From contig CM055314.2 of NCBI GenBank assembly GCA_029255685.2, positions 39,128,790 through 39,192,789 on the forward strand: a DNA stretch of 64,000 nucleotides, given 5' to 3'. The position numbers were made by a program, and so were the translations under genes. Each line of letters opens with the position of its first letter. Positions within the stretch are counted from its first letter, which is position 1. The stretch is from Silene conica (lineage: Eukaryota; Streptophyta; Magnoliopsida; Caryophyllales; Caryophyllaceae). Below the pieces are notes generated by a model. The model saw nothing but the letters and a program-made list of their open reading frames with translations. It was not told the DNA's origin and ran no database searches. Below, piece by piece: positions 24,944 through 38,161 of the stretch.

Positions 24944-26957
24944 AATAGGTTGTTTGCATGCTTTCCGTTTACGTTTTTACGGAGTTATAGTGATAACAAA
25001 ATAAAATTGGAATTTTCGTTTGATATATTATATGCACGAAATAATTTAAGCATGATTACCTACTATTTTCTAAAATGTTTTAGAATATTTGGAATATATT
25101 TTGCATGAATATTGATTAATGGTATATTAAATCTCGGTTTTTATAAAGTTTTAATGGTTAAAGTCGTTTATTTTGGGAAAAATAGCTAAAATCATCTTTT
25201 GGCCGAGATTTGTCAGTATGTTATCACATGTATTTTCTATAATATGAATATTATTTTTCGTAAATTATGGACTTCTAAATCGTGTGATATGAATTTTAAG
25301 TGTTAAAATGCAATAAGATGAATAAAAATGGGTTAAAATAGTTATATTATGAATTTGACTATAAAAAATTATGAGGATGTCACATGCAATATTTAAAATT
25401 TATGTTGAATTTTCCAGAAATTTATCTCAAATATTGCAATATTATAGATTTTTAATGTCAAAATCGGGTAATTAGTGACATAATTTCGACTTTAATAGTT
25501 TAAGTTGGAATTTGGCCATAAAAATTTAACACGATGTCATATATATTATTTCCAGCATGTATAAAATTTTCGAGAATTTTATCTTATTTTATGCTTGAGA
25601 AATAATTTTAAAGGTTAAAATCGTACGATATATGACGTAAATCGTTAAAATTTGCAAAAGTTGTTAAAATGGCCGAAAAATGTAACCCATATTAGTCATC
25701 TATGATACCGATCAATATTGAAATATATTAAGTTAAGTCATGTTCAAAGTTTGAGTAAGACTAAATTTTGAATCCTATGCGAGTTAGGATGATTAACTTA
25801 AGGATGAAAACCGTTTCATATAATGCATAGTGTTGTTAATCGTTAAAACACGCGATTCCATAAACCGAGGTTTGCGATAACTATTTAAATAAGTGTTTTA
25901 AATAGGACGATTTGGCTTAGGGTTTGCATGTTAATTCATATTTATATAAGCATTGCATATTTTATATTATGAATGTCATGATTTATTTTTACGTAATTTT
26001 GGGAATTATGTAATTTACTTAGTATGGCCTTAGTTTTAAATCGGTATTTCCCGTAATGTAAGGGGTTACCGATTTGGTTGTAATTTTGTGATCTCGTATC
26101 ACCCAATTGTAATTTATTTCTATTTTATAATGTATAAAGTAGACTAGAAAAGTTGTAATTTTTGTAAAATCCGGAGTTCCTTGAAGACGGTGCCATTCGG
26201 AAAGGAGTTCCGACAAAGACGGTGTTTACCTCGAAGTGCGTGCCGCGTGAAGTTCAAGGGACCAAAGGAGTTGGTTTCCGAATTTGTACTTTTATTATTT
26301 CTTTTCTAGGAAAGGCCATACTAGGGTTTATTTTTATGCTTTTATTTTGCTTTTATATGTTTGCATGCATAGCCAAATCGTCATACATCGTATCATGCAT
26401 GTTTCGACCTAGTCGACCTAGTCTTTTATTTTATCGATAATTCACCGACTTAGTTCACTTAAACGGAGATAGATAATAATTTGACTAGATCTCTTACATA
26501 TAAATATTGAGACTTAGCCTTACCAAAAAGTACGGACCCATGAATCCCTTCTTCACAAGAACGTAGGCTCGGCTACACCGGGGTACTAAAATTGTCACGT
26601 TGGGTAAGTGGGGTAATAAGATTACACCTTGAAATTTGGTTGATCTCAACGAAAGTATTCGTAACCGTAGTTGCAATAAGTTCGGGCTAAAGATAATTTT
26701 AAGAAAATTGTCGACTGAGAGTTCTAAGAGTAGAACCGATTAAAGGGTTAATCCACCAAATTATACCGCTACGGGTTGAATCGGCTACACCGTGCCCGGA
26801 TTAGTATGGGTGTGGGTCTCGGGATTGTTTACTTAATTGGGTAAGAGATCATTAAGTAAATATATAACTAAACTTGTTAAAGTTTCTAGTTTAAATTAAG
26901 AATTTTTAAAATGATGTTGTTTTTCCTTTTATTATTGTAGTTTAATTTTCAACATCA
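24944..26957. other. Leader of element A, non-coding
   Basis: About 2 kb of AT-rich DNA without a gene. It shows similarity in reverse to B's leader (for example GGCCATACTAGGG near 26315 and the complementary CCCTAGTATGGCC near 35080-35093). Confidence 0.65.
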
Positions 26958-27892
26958 ATGGCAACCAACGCTCCACCTCTCACTAACGTATCATGGCTTC
27001 GATCCTTTATGGATCGTTTCAAACTCGATAAGCATGGTTCAAACTATAAGGATTGGGATGCGCAATTACTTTTGACCTCTCAAGGTGACGATAAGAGTAG
27101 TTACCTATCCGAAGCCGCTCCTCCCGCTCCAACCGCTCGTTCCGCGGTCGGAACTCGTGAGGCCTATGAAGCCTACATGAAAGAGTCCTCCGCTCTTAAA
27201 AATGTGCTCATCTTCTCCATGGAGCCGGATCTCCAAAGGAGTATGATAAAGTTGACCACATCATATGAAATATACACCAAGCTTGCGACCATGTTTTCGC
27301 AAACTCCAAGGGTGATTCAATATGAGGCGGCTTCCGCCTTCTTTGACATTACATTCAAGGAAGGGCAAAAGATAAGCCCTCATGCGCTCAAACTCGTTGA
27401 GCTCGCGGAGACTCTAAAAGCTCAAAATGTTGATGTTCCCGACTCTCTAATTATTGACCGAGTTCTTCACTCGCTCAATAAGGTTAAGGCGTATGCTCAA
27501 TTCCGGGTGAATTTCAATATGCGAAACCAAGAGACCACGTTGGAAGAGTTGCATAAGATGCTCGTCCAAGCCGAAAGGGACATGGGACTTCATGAAGTTC
27601 CACCAAGGATGTTTTGAACATCGAAAAGAAAGGGAAAACGAGCTTCAAGAGGAATGCCTCTAAAGGCAAGGGCAAGAAAACGTTCAAGCCCAAGGCGACC
27701 AAAGAAAAGACCTTTTCGAAAGGCGCTTCCACCTCGTCTTCAAAAGAGCAAGACAAGTGCCATTATTGCACGAGGATCGGTCATTGGAAACGAAATTGCC
27801 CCAAATACATAAGTGATCTCAAAAATGGGAAGGCAACCGCCGTAGGTAATAATTCTCGTTTAAATTCATGTCATTTATCAACTTATGTATAA
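26958..27892 (+). pseudogene. Ty1/copia gag of element A (fossil, about one break)
   Basis: It starts MATNAPPLTNVSWLRSFMDR and matches the gag of B and D: GSNYKDWDAQLLL, MEPDLQRSMIKL, QYEAASAFFD, and one zinc knuckle CHYCTRIGHWKRNC near the end. There is about one break. It is the only coding trace in element A. A conserved block encoding a Lys/Glu-rich tail (KDKGKEKE) lies a little further on at 27937-27980, as in B and D. Confidence 0.87.
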
Positions 27893-27980
27893 TGATACAA
27901 ATGTGTTGATATCTACCCTTTTTAATTGTTTTAAAGGGGCGCCTCCTAATAAAGATAAGGGCAAGGAAAAGGAAGCATAA

Positions 27981-29821
27981 AGTTCCTTACTTGGATGGCT
28001 ATGGTAGCATCCAAATTGATCGAAGACTTGAAGAGCTAGCCTCTAATTTTCATATCGTCTTCTTTCATATTTTGCATTTATTTATGGAACAATTTATTTT
28101 CTTGTAAGACAAGGATTAAAATCCTAAAACAATGGTTGTAATTTTGGATATTGGTGACTTGGTTTTCAACCCGTGTCACTACTTTTGTTCTTAATCAATG
28201 TTTTGATTTCTCAAATAAATTGCATACCTTGTTTAAACATGAATAATAGTGATTTTATCACGCAACAAACTATTGATACGATCAATATAATATAATCAAA
28301 GAGTTGATTAAAACGGAGAACTACACCCCATGAGATACTTTCAATCAAAATGAGACAATATTAGTTCATTATAAGATTTTCATTTTAAGTGAAAATGAGA
28401 ATGTATTCATCACACCTATCAAACTTCAAACATTCAGATGCATTGGTTAATCGAAATAGCTATCCTTAAACGAATAAAGGTTATTGTTAGAAGGATAGAG
28501 TGGGAGAAAATATTTCGCTCGCAAACCAATGATGAAAATAAAGGATCTTTGAGAAGATTCTTACTTGGGAGTCTTAAGAAGAGCCCTAAATGATTTGAAG
28601 AAACTACGAGAGGACACTGAAGAAACTACGGGAGGACACTCGAAGAAAGGTTCTTTGTGTTCATTGTTTCATAGAGAGGAAACATGAAACCCCGTATGAA
28701 ATCGGAAGGAAAACGGTTCCTTAATAAATGATTTTTCTAAGTTTATAAGATAAAAGAGAAGAAATCATCTCAAACCTCTCAATGTAGTTATAAAGAAATT
28801 ATCATGTCATTTTCGTCTCGAGGAAACGAAGACATGATAAGAAGGTAATGATTGATTGAATGGAAACAGATCACTATAGGGATAGTGATAGTGATAATGA
28901 TTCAAGTAATAGTTTAACATGCGAGAAAGGAAAAGTTCATTTAATATATCGAGAGATATTGATTTTAGTGGGAGCGATTTTCATTAAAAGAATTAAGCCT
29001 ACCATTTAGAGAGAATGGGTGATTCTTTAAGGTGTGAAGAATAAGAGGTTCTCAATTCTAGATGATCAAATACCTTATATCATAAGATGATGGAGCTTTA
29101 CGGGAAGGTTTATTATATGGATAATAAAAGGTCGCCCACTAGAAGTTAGAATGGTTGGATACATTATTCATAATGATGAATGAAACCATTATCAAATAGC
29201 CAAGATGAGTGAAAATTATTAGAATGATGAAATCATAAATAGACTACAATAAAGTTTTCAGTACATAAGTGACTGTATATCGATACGTCACAAGTTATAA
29301 GATAACAGTGGGAGCTTTCCTCCGGAAAGGAAACTCAAAATCTAGAAAGAGTTCTAGATATGTACTCAAATAGGATCATATTATACGAGATAATATGAGA
29401 ATGAAGGAGACAAAAATTTGTAAGTTTTGCAATCATGAATAAAAGGTTTATTCGCAAAACACTAATACAAATAGATGATTGTGCATCAAATGCAAGATAA
29501 TAGTATTGACTATTGTTGCATGACAACATCATTTGAGTTATGATTACCTCAAAGTGAAAGATACTTTGTCAGAATCCAAATGGGTTGTAAGAGACAATGT
29601 TGAACCCCATAAGTGAACTAGATTGACTTAGTATGGCCCCTAGCCGCTTACATGAGGTGACATCTCAAAGCGACTAGAGTGTGAGGCGATTGATGGCAAG
29701 TTCAAGTGCCATAGAGTCATATGTGATGACTAGTCGATCACATAGGCAGACTGCAAGAGGCACTTTGTCGGGCAATGTGACCGCTTATAGAGTTCTGGAA
29801 ATTTTATAGCCGGGTCGTGGC
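27981..29821. other. 3' non-coding part of element A before B
   Basis: No gene is present. The sequence mirrors B's 3' region in reverse. It contains two copies of GAAGAAACTACG-GAGGACACT near 28605-28645. It continues after B at 38162-38592 up to the 3' LTR. Confidence 0.7.
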
Positions 29822-31076
29822 TGTTGGGAACTTGGGTAGTCTCTACTAACTAGTTCGAGATATTATTAGTCTTACTAATTTACTAATTAAACTCATATTA
29901 ATTTAGTCAAGACCTTATGCATGCAATAAAAGCGGAAATAATGAGAATCGTATTCTTAGAACCGGTCCAAAATATGCTTAGGACGATCCTCCAAAAGCAA
30001 CCAAGTAAGCTTGCCTCCAATGAGTGAGCACCAAGACCTTACCTTAAACGGACCTAATAACCGAACCCGAAACTAGGAGACGGAATTAGGCTAAAACCGT
30101 GTATTAATACTAATATTAGTATTATAGAAGATATTATATGAATAATATTTATGAGGTTTTTCTTGAGTATTCTTACACTAGAAATAATTTACTTGCATGA
30201 AGGTTGGAATTCTAGTAGTGAGTATATGTGAACAACTCACATATATTTATATTGTTGGTCAATAGTTTTAGGCGTGTGGTAGTAGTATACATAAGGGTTA
30301 GATGCTCTTTTGTCTTACTTAGAAGCTTAGGGTTGCATGCCTACACATAGGCATCATACCTATATCATCATTATATAATTTAGGAATGATTTAATTACAA
30401 AATGCAAACCCATTAACCTCACTAAACCACACGACACATTAGATGTAAAATGGACCTTCATTTTACAAATTGTAATTTGTACAATTGTGTGATATGTGAC
30501 ATCTTATGTCACAAATACAATTGTATTAATTAAAATATATTTATCATATAAATATTATTTCTAAATTAATTAAATCATATTTAACAAATTATTTTAGTAA
30601 TTCGTAATTACCGACCCAACATATGGTTATCATAATAATAATCGTCGATACGATATATTTACAACATTTATTATAACCATGAACCATTCATTATACTAAT
30701 TTTGATATTTCTAAAACATCGTTTAATATTTGACAATTGACACATTTCAATTTCAAATATAAATCTTACTTTAAGATTCAACCTCTGAATTCTTAATATC
30801 CGGTTTTATAAATATCGATCAATCTGTATCCTATACAATTAATCAATATACGTTTAAGGGGTTAGTCCTATAGGTGTGACCTAAAGGGATCAACTGACCA
30901 CCACCGTCATACGACAGTAATGTTAAACTCTAGTCAGCCAATCATTACCGATTAATGTTGGTCAGTTGACTAAATCAATATTGGATCGTCCCTTGCATAT
31001 TCATTTCATAAGATTTATGACAATGATTTTTATCATTGTCGTGATCACACTATTGTTGAGGACACATTTCCCAACA
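29822..31076 (-). repeat. 3' LTR of element B
   Basis: 1,255 bp, TGTTGGGAACTTGGG at the left edge and ATTTCCCAACA at the right edge on the plus strand. The purine tract (complement of ATCTCCCACTTGTCC) lies at 31077-31091. Confidence 0.95.
30890..30969 (-). promoter_or_regulatory. Conserved double-stem LTR module (B, 3')
   Basis: TCAACTGACCA / TGGTCAGTTGA outer arms and CAGTAATG / CATTACCG inner arms, same loop as in A. Confidence 0.75.
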
Positions 31077-31091
31077 ATCTCCCACTTGTCC

Positions 31092-33388
31092 TCGACAAGT
31101 GTGCGTCACCAATTCTCTTGTCCTATTACGTCATCTCCCACTCAATGCAAGGTGTCTTCCAGGTCGTACTTGCATTTGATCATATCTTGAGCGGTTTTCT
31201 CGATCTTGAGATTTAACTGCTTTGACCGGAATTATCTACCATAGATACCTTCCGAGCGTGGCCACGCATTTTCAGTTAAACTTCTCCTCGAGTGGCCCTG
31301 AGATTTAAGACAACCCCGACGAGGGACTGGACAATTCCTATCCTACTGTTCCCTTCGACTAACACAGTCCATCATGACCCAAAAGAAGCCCATTTGACCC
31401 CCTTTAACGGTTGATCGTAGAGCTAAAATCAAAGTCAATCTGAACTGTGCCACCTTGGGCGAACAGTCTCAAGTCTAAGAATCGACTTATGTGAATAATA
31501 TAGTAGCTCTCGCCACGACCAGGCTAATTATAAAATTTCCAGAACTCTATAAGCGGTCACTGAATGCCCAACAGAGTGTTACACAGTCTGCCTATGTGAT
31601 CGACTAGTCATCCCATATGACTCTATGACATTTGAACTTGTCATCAGTCGCCTCACATTGTAGTCGCTTCGAGACGTCACCTCATACAAACGACTATGGG
31701 CTATACTAAGTTAATCCAGTTCACTTATGGGGTTCAAATTATCTCTTACAACCCATTTGGATTTCACAAAGTATAAATTGTGAGTTAATATTAATAATAA
31801 TAATAACTCAAACGATAAGAGTGATTGTTATGTGCGAACAAACAATATGATATTGTTGCTCCACATAAACAATCTTTGATGATCATACATCAATTTGTAT
31901 TAACGGTTTGTTATGTGAATATACCCTATCTTCACATCTTTTAAACCTACAAATTTCGGTTTCATTTTGACTCATATTATCTTGTATAATATGATCTAAT
32001 TCAAGTACACTTCAAGTCTCTTATACTCGACTCGAGTTTCCTTACTTTAAGGAAGCTCCCACTGTTTTCTCAAAACTCATGACATGTCATCCATATGAAC
32101 ATAGTCATATTGTACTAGAATTTATATTGTAGTTAACCTAGATTCGATCCATTAGTTCTCCTCGAGAACTTATATCGAAATAGGGCTTTATTTCAAATTA
32201 TGGCATTTTGATCAAGGTTATATGAATTAACATTTTCATATCTCGGATTCAACTCCAAACCTTGTATACTAATCGGTGACGTTTCATTATCATATAATAA
32301 ACTCACTTATGTTTTTAACATACATTTATTTAGAATTGAAAACCTCATATTCTTTAACCTTTAAAGAATCACCATCCTCTCTAAATGGTAGGTTTCGTTT
32401 TCTTAATAACTTTTCTCCCACTGAATTTTGTATTACTATCTTATAGTTAATAACTCCCACTGATTTCATAGTGATTAGGTAACATCTTCAAACATCTTCT
32501 CAACTCATAATGAACATTTCATTTTGATTTACTTCAAACATTTTCTCAACTCGTAATGAACATTTCATTTTGATTTACTTCAAACATTTTCTCAACTCGT
32601 AATGAACATTTCATTTTCATTTTCCTTCCCACGAGATGATTTCTCCTCTATTATCTTTATAAAACAGAAACATTAACATCATGGAAACGATTTCCTTCCG
32701 TTAACACTCGTTGTTCCTTTTGTCCTCTCTAGGAACTAATGACAACATATGGAACATTTCCTTTTGTGTCCTCGCGTAGTTTCTTCTGTGTCCTCTCGTA
32801 GTTTCTTCTATCCAATTGCTTAGAGTTCTTCTTAAGGACTCCTCATAGGACTCTTCTCTAAGATCCTATGTTTATTTCATTGGTTTACGGGCGTAGAATT
32901 TCTCCCACTCTATCCTTTAAAATAACCTTTATTTAAGAAGGATAGCATTTTCGCCCGTCAACAATGTATTGGATAAAGAATTATGTGAGTATTGAGATAT
33001 TAACATATTATTTCATTTAAGGTGAAAATCTTATAATGAACTAATGTTCTTATGTTTGAATTTGAAGTATTTCACGGGATGCAATTCTCGTTTTTAAGTA
33101 AGTCGTACTACTTTTATAATGATCCTATCATATTACTCATGTTATTTATCATAAGAGCATTTTAAAACAACCAAACATGTTTGATTAAGAACAAAAGGAT
33201 GACTTGGGTTGAAAACCAAGTCAACACTATTACAACCATTGTTTCAACAAGATTCTTGTCGTACAAGAAATACAAAGTTCTTAAATTAAAATGCAAAGAG
33301 AAAGAAGATATCAAATGAAAATTAGAGCCATGCTATTCATGTCTTCAATCTCGGATGCATGCTACCATAGCCATCCATGGAAGAAACT
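31092..33388. other. 3' non-coding region of element B
   Basis: No gene. It contains a block shared with element O (31256-31303, CTCCTCGAGTGGCCCTGAGA) and a 46-bp tandem repeat at 32486-32631. Confidence 0.7.
32486..32631. repeat. 46-bp tandem repeat in element B
   Basis: About three units containing CTCAACTCGTAATGAACATT, 46 bp apart. Confidence 0.9.
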
Positions 33389-33495
33389 TTAAGTTTCCTT
33401 CTCCTTCTCCTTGCCTTTGTCTTTGGTAGGAGCCCCTTTAAAACAATTTATAAACGGGTGAGAATCAATAACTTGTATCAATATACAAAAATTGA

Positions 33496-34422
33496 TTAAT
33501 TAACATGAATTAGACGAGAATTTATACCTACTGCAAGAACCCTTCCGGCTTTGAGGTCATGGAGATACTTCGGGCAATTCCGCTTCCAATGCCCCATCTT
33601 AGTGCAATAATGGCACTTGTCTTCAACCTTTGATGACGATGAAGAAGAAGCACCTTTCGTAAAAGTCTTCTCCTTAGGAGATGCGGGTTTGAAAGCTTTA
33701 ACATTTTTACCCTTGTTGGCCTTGCGCTTAAACTTCCTCTTGCTTTTTGTCTCGATGTTAAGCACATCCTTTGTGGAACTCTCATAAAGTCCCATATCCC
33801 TCTCCGCTTGGACTAACATCTTATGTAACTCGTCCAAGGAGGTTTCTTGATTGCGCATGTTATAGTTTACCGGAAACTGAACATACGATTTCACTTTGTT
33901 GAGGGAGTGAAGGATTTTGTCAACAATAAGCGAGTCGGGAACATTCACCCCTTGTATCTTCAAGGTTTCGGCTAGCTCAACCATTTTGAGCACATGAGGA
34001 CTAACCCTTTGACCTTCCTTTAAGGTCAAATCAAAGAATGCGGAGGCCGCCTCATATTGGATTACCCTAGGAGCTTGCGAAAACATGGTCGCAATCTTGG
34101 TGTAAATCTCATTAGCCGTGGCTAGCTTAATCATTCTTCTTTGGAGATCCGGCTCCATCGAAAATATAAGCACGTTCTTCAAAGCATGTGACTCTTTCAT
34201 GTAGGCCTCATAGGCCTCACGAGTCGCTTCCGATGAACGAGCACCGGGAGCGGGAGGAGCGGCAATGGTAAGATAACGAGTCTTATCGTCAGCTTCCGCG
34301 ACCAACACCAATTGGGCGTCCCAATCTTTAAAATTGGCGCCATGCTTCTCAAGCTTGCAACGATCCATAAAAGACCGAAGCCATGAAACGTGATGTGGGA
34401 GTGGTGGAGCGTTATTTGCCAT
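33496..34422 (-). CDS. Ty1/copia gag polyprotein of element B
   Basis: 308 residues starting MANNAPPLPHHVSWLRSFMD. The N-terminal half is the retrotran_gag_2/UBN2-type region (EPDLQRRMIKLATANEIYTK, YEAASAFFDLTLKEGQRVSP). A basic Ser-rich linker precedes one zinc knuckle, CHYCTKMGHWKRNC, near residue 275. It forms the particle that packages element RNA. The frame is open throughout. There is no pol frame downstream, only a conserved short block at 33436-33389 encoding a Lys/Glu-rich tail after an AG. A short intron there would fit the spliced gag RNAs known in Ty1/copia elements, but this is inferred. Confidence 0.9.
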   Translation of the reverse strand: MANNAPPLPHHVSWLRSFMDRCKLEKHGANFKDWDAQLVLVAEADDKTRYLTIAAPPAPGARSSEATREAYEAYMKESHALKNVLIFSMEPDLQRRMIKLATANEIYTKIATMFSQAPRVIQYEAASAFFDLTLKEGQRVSPHVLKMVELAETLKIQGVNVPDSLIVDKILHSLNKVKSYVQFPVNYNMRNQETSLDELHKMLVQAERDMGLYESSTKDVLNIETKSKRKFKRKANKGKNVKAFKPASPKEKTFTKGASSSSSSKVEDKCHYCTKMGHWKRNCPKYLHDLKAGRVLAVGINSRLIHVN

Positions 34423-36887
34423 TGATGATTGAAAGTCGATATTGAACTACAATAAAATAAAGGAATTAAAACACAATTATCGTTTTAATAGTTAAACTTG
34501 TAAATATTAAACAAGTTAAGCATCTACTTAATGATCTCTTACCCAATTAAGTAATTGATCCCGAGACCCAAATACATACTAACTCGGGCACGGTTTAGCC
34601 GATACATCCCTCATTAATATGACTCGGTAGATTAACTCCTTAATCAATTCTACTTTTAGAACTCTCGGTCGATAAAATTACACTAATTCTTATCTTAGCC
34701 CGAACTTATTACCACTACGGTGGCTCGAATACCTTCGTCGAGATCAACCAAATTTCAAGAATAAGTAATCATATTACCCCACTTCACCAACGTAATAAGG
34801 TTTGCACCCCGGTTTAGCCGAGCCTACTCCCTTATGAAGAAGATCCTTCGCGGGTCCTTTACTTTTTGGTAAGGCTATGTCTCGATTTTTAAATAACGTA
34901 AGAGATCTTGTCAATTTATTATCTATCTCCTTTAAGTGAACTAAGTCGGTGAATTATCGATAATTTAATTGACACGGTCGATAAAATCAATGAAATGCAT
35001 GAGTTTGAATGACGATTTGGCTATGCATGCAAACATGATAAGCATAAATAAAAGCATAAAACTTTAAAAGAGCATAAATAAAACCCTAGTATGGCCTTTC
35101 CTAAAATAGAAAATAAAGTAAATTACAAATTCGGAAACCAACTCCTTTGGTCCCTTGAACTTCACACGCGGCACGCATCCCAAGGCAAACTCCGTCTTGG
35201 TCGGAACTCCTTTCCGAAATGGCACCGTCTTCAAGGATCTCCGGAATTACAAATAATTACAAATTTTCTATCTATTTTATACATTATAAAATAAAATAAA
35301 ACAATAAAAAATAAAGTGATACGAGATCACATTAAATTACAACCGAATCGATAAACCCTTACATTACGGGAAATATCGATTAAAATCTAAGGCCATACTA
35401 AGTAAATTACATAATTCCAAAATTACGTAAATAAATTATGACATTCATAAAAAATAATTAAATATGCAATGTGCTTATGTAAATGCAAAACCTAAGCCAA
35501 ATCGTCCTATTTAAACACGTTTTAAATATCGTTATTCGTAATAACTCGGTTTTATGGAATAACGTGATTTAAACAATTTTAAAATCACTAATCACTCTAT
35601 GAATCACTATTCACGATTTAGTTAAGTTTCCTAACACATTTTAGGATTCAAAATTTAGTCTTACTCAAATTTCGAAAATTAACTTAACTTTTATTTTAAT
35701 ATTGTTCGGTTTTAATCGGTTTTACGGGAAATAGCATTAAAATAATCAAACGAGTCATAAAAATTTCGAAAATTCAAAATTCAAAATTTTGAATATACTG
35801 AAAATTTTCAAAAAATTTCAGATCCTTAAAAAATAAATATTTTCGAAATACACCATTTATTTCGTAAAATAGCCGTATAATAAGCATAATATTTCGAAAA
35901 ATTCAAAACTATTGCAAAAATTATGAAATAAAATACTAATATAATTTTTACATCTTCCTAGACACTCAAAGCATCTGAAAATGCAGAAATAAGGCTTAAA
36001 AACACTGTTTAAGGTCTGAAAAGTAATGATTATGACTCCTTAAACACTCAATATCAATTTTAACTCTTTAAAATTAAAATTAAAGTTTCAGAAACTTTTG
36101 GCACTAAATAAAAATATGTTGATGATCATACATAATATGACTAATATGGGTGAATTTTTCGGACCATTTTAGCAACATTTACTATTTTTAATAATTCGTG
36201 TCATATATTACGCGATTTTACCGATTAAAATCATTTCTCATGCAATATTCGAGATTAAAAGCTCAAAATTCACATGCATGCTAGAAATAATATATGTGAC
36301 ACTATATTATTTAGCTATTCGAACTTAAACTATTTAAGCTAAAAAATGTCACTAATATTACGATTTTTACGATAAAATCAATATTCATGCAATATTAACG
36401 AAAAATTTCTGGAAAATTCATCATGTATTTTAAATATTGCATGTGACATGTACAAAAAATTTTTATAGTTAAATTCATAATATAACTATTTATCCCATAT
36501 TTAACTCATTTTATGACTATTTAACCATTAAAAATCATAAACCATGCATAAAACCTTCAATAATTTCGAAAATTATATATTCATAATATGTTAAATGCAT
36601 GTGAGAACATATTTAAAATTCATGGCCAGAAACATTATTTAGCTATTTTTCCCATAATAAAACATTTTTAACCGATTTAGAGCATGAATTAACCAATTTA
36701 ATTACAATGATGAACAATATTATTCCATAAATCATCAAAATGACTTAAAACTATTTTAAGACCAGAAAGTATACATGCAATATGATTTTCGTGCATATCC
36801 TATATGTACTACTCATTTTCGTTTTTAATTAAAATCGTATTTTCTCGCAAAAACGTATAAAATCGAGTTGCATGCAAGCAACCTAGT
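34423..36887. other. Leader of element B, non-coding
   Basis: 2.4 kb of AT-rich DNA between primer site and gag, no gene seen. Confidence 0.65.
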
Positions 36888-36899
36888 GCTCTGATACCA
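36888..36899 (-). other. Primer-binding site of element B
   Basis: Complement reads TGGTATCAGAGC next to the 5' LTR; initiator tRNA-Met type. Confidence 0.9.
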
Positions 36900-36901
36900 A
36901 T

Positions 36902-38156
36902 TGTTGGGAACTTGGGTAGTCTCTACTAACTAGTTCGAGATATTATTAGTCTTACTAATTTACTAATTAAACTCATATTAATTTAGTCAAGACCTTATGC
37001 ATGCAATAAAAGCGGAAATAATGAGAATCGTATTCTTACAACCGGTCCAAAATATGCTTAGGACGATCCTCCAAAAGCAACCAAGTAAGCTTGCCTCCAA
37101 TGAGTGAGCACCAAGACCTTACCTTAAACGGACCAAATAACCGAACCCGAAACTAGGAGACGGAATTAGGCTAAAACCGTGTACTAATACTAATATTAGT
37201 ATTATAGAAAATATTATATGAATAATATTTATGAGGTTTTTCTTGAGTATTCTTACACTAGAAATAATTTACTTGCATGAAGGTTGGAATTCTAGTAGTG
37301 AGTATATGTGAACAACTCACATATATTTATATTGTTGGTCAATAGTTTTAGGCGTGTGGTAGTAGTATACATAAGAGTTAGATGCTCTTTTGTCTTACTT
37401 AGAAGCTTAGGGTTGCATGCCTACACATAGGCATCATACCTATATCATCATTATATAATTTAGGAATGATTTAATTACAAAATGCAAACCCATTAACCTC
37501 ACTAAACCACACGACACATTAGATGTAAAATGGACCTTCATTTTACAAATTGTAATTTGTACAATTGTGTGATATGTGACATCTTATGTCACAAATACAA
37601 TTGTATTAATTAAAATATATTTATCATATAAATATTATTTCTAAATTAATTAAATCATATTTAACAAATTATTTTAGTAATTCGTAATTACCGACCCAAC
37701 ATATGGTTATCATAATAATAATCGTCGATACGATATATTTCCAACATTTATTATAACCATGAACCATTCATTATACTAATTTTGATATTTCTAAAATATC
37801 GTTTAATATTTGACAATTGACACATTTCAATTTCAAATATAAATCTTACTTTAAGATTCAACCTCTGAATTCTTAATATACGGTTTTAAGAATATCGATC
37901 AATCTGTATCCTATACAATTAATCAATATACGTTTAAGGGGTTAGTCCTATAGGTGTGACCTAAAGGGATCAACTGACCACCACCGTCATACGACAGTAA
38001 TGTTAAACTCTAGTCAGCCAATCATTACCGATTAATGTTGGTCAGTTGACTAAATCAATATTGGATCGTCCCTTGCATATTCATTTCATAAGATTTATGA
38101 CAATGATTTTTATCATTGTTGTGATCGCACTATTGTTGAGGACACATTTCCCAACA
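36902..38156 (-). repeat. 5' LTR of element B
   Basis: 1,255 bp, nearly identical to 29822-31076, followed by the second GTGGC target duplication. Confidence 0.95.
37970..38049 (-). promoter_or_regulatory. Conserved double-stem LTR module (B, 5')
   Basis: Same sequence and pairing as at 30890-30969. Confidence 0.75.
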
Positions 38157-38161
38157 GTGGC

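Larger units (their letters stand above)
29822..38156 (-). mobile_element. Ty1/copia-type gag-only element B, complete
   Basis: Minus-strand element inserted in A: 5' LTR 36902-38156, primer site at 36888-36899, a 2.4 kb leader, gag 34422-33496, a 2.3 kb 3' region, and 3' LTR 29822-31076. Target duplication GTGGC (29817-29821 and 38157-38161). No pol domain. Each LTR is 1,255 bp; by eye they differ at about 12 positions (1.0%), giving roughly 0.35 million years at 1.3e-8 per site per year. It looks whole for its type but depends on another element for pol. Confidence 0.94.

Noticed and set aside
24944-26957. A hidden gene or structured RNA in the long leaders of A, B and D
   Set aside because: No open frame with family motifs, and no clear long inverted repeat was seen by eye. 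The leaders are just long and AT-rich.
30966-31190. Small frames across LTR edges of A and B
   Set aside because: They cross LTR boundaries and repeat wherever the LTR repeats; they are by-products of LTR sequence, not genes.
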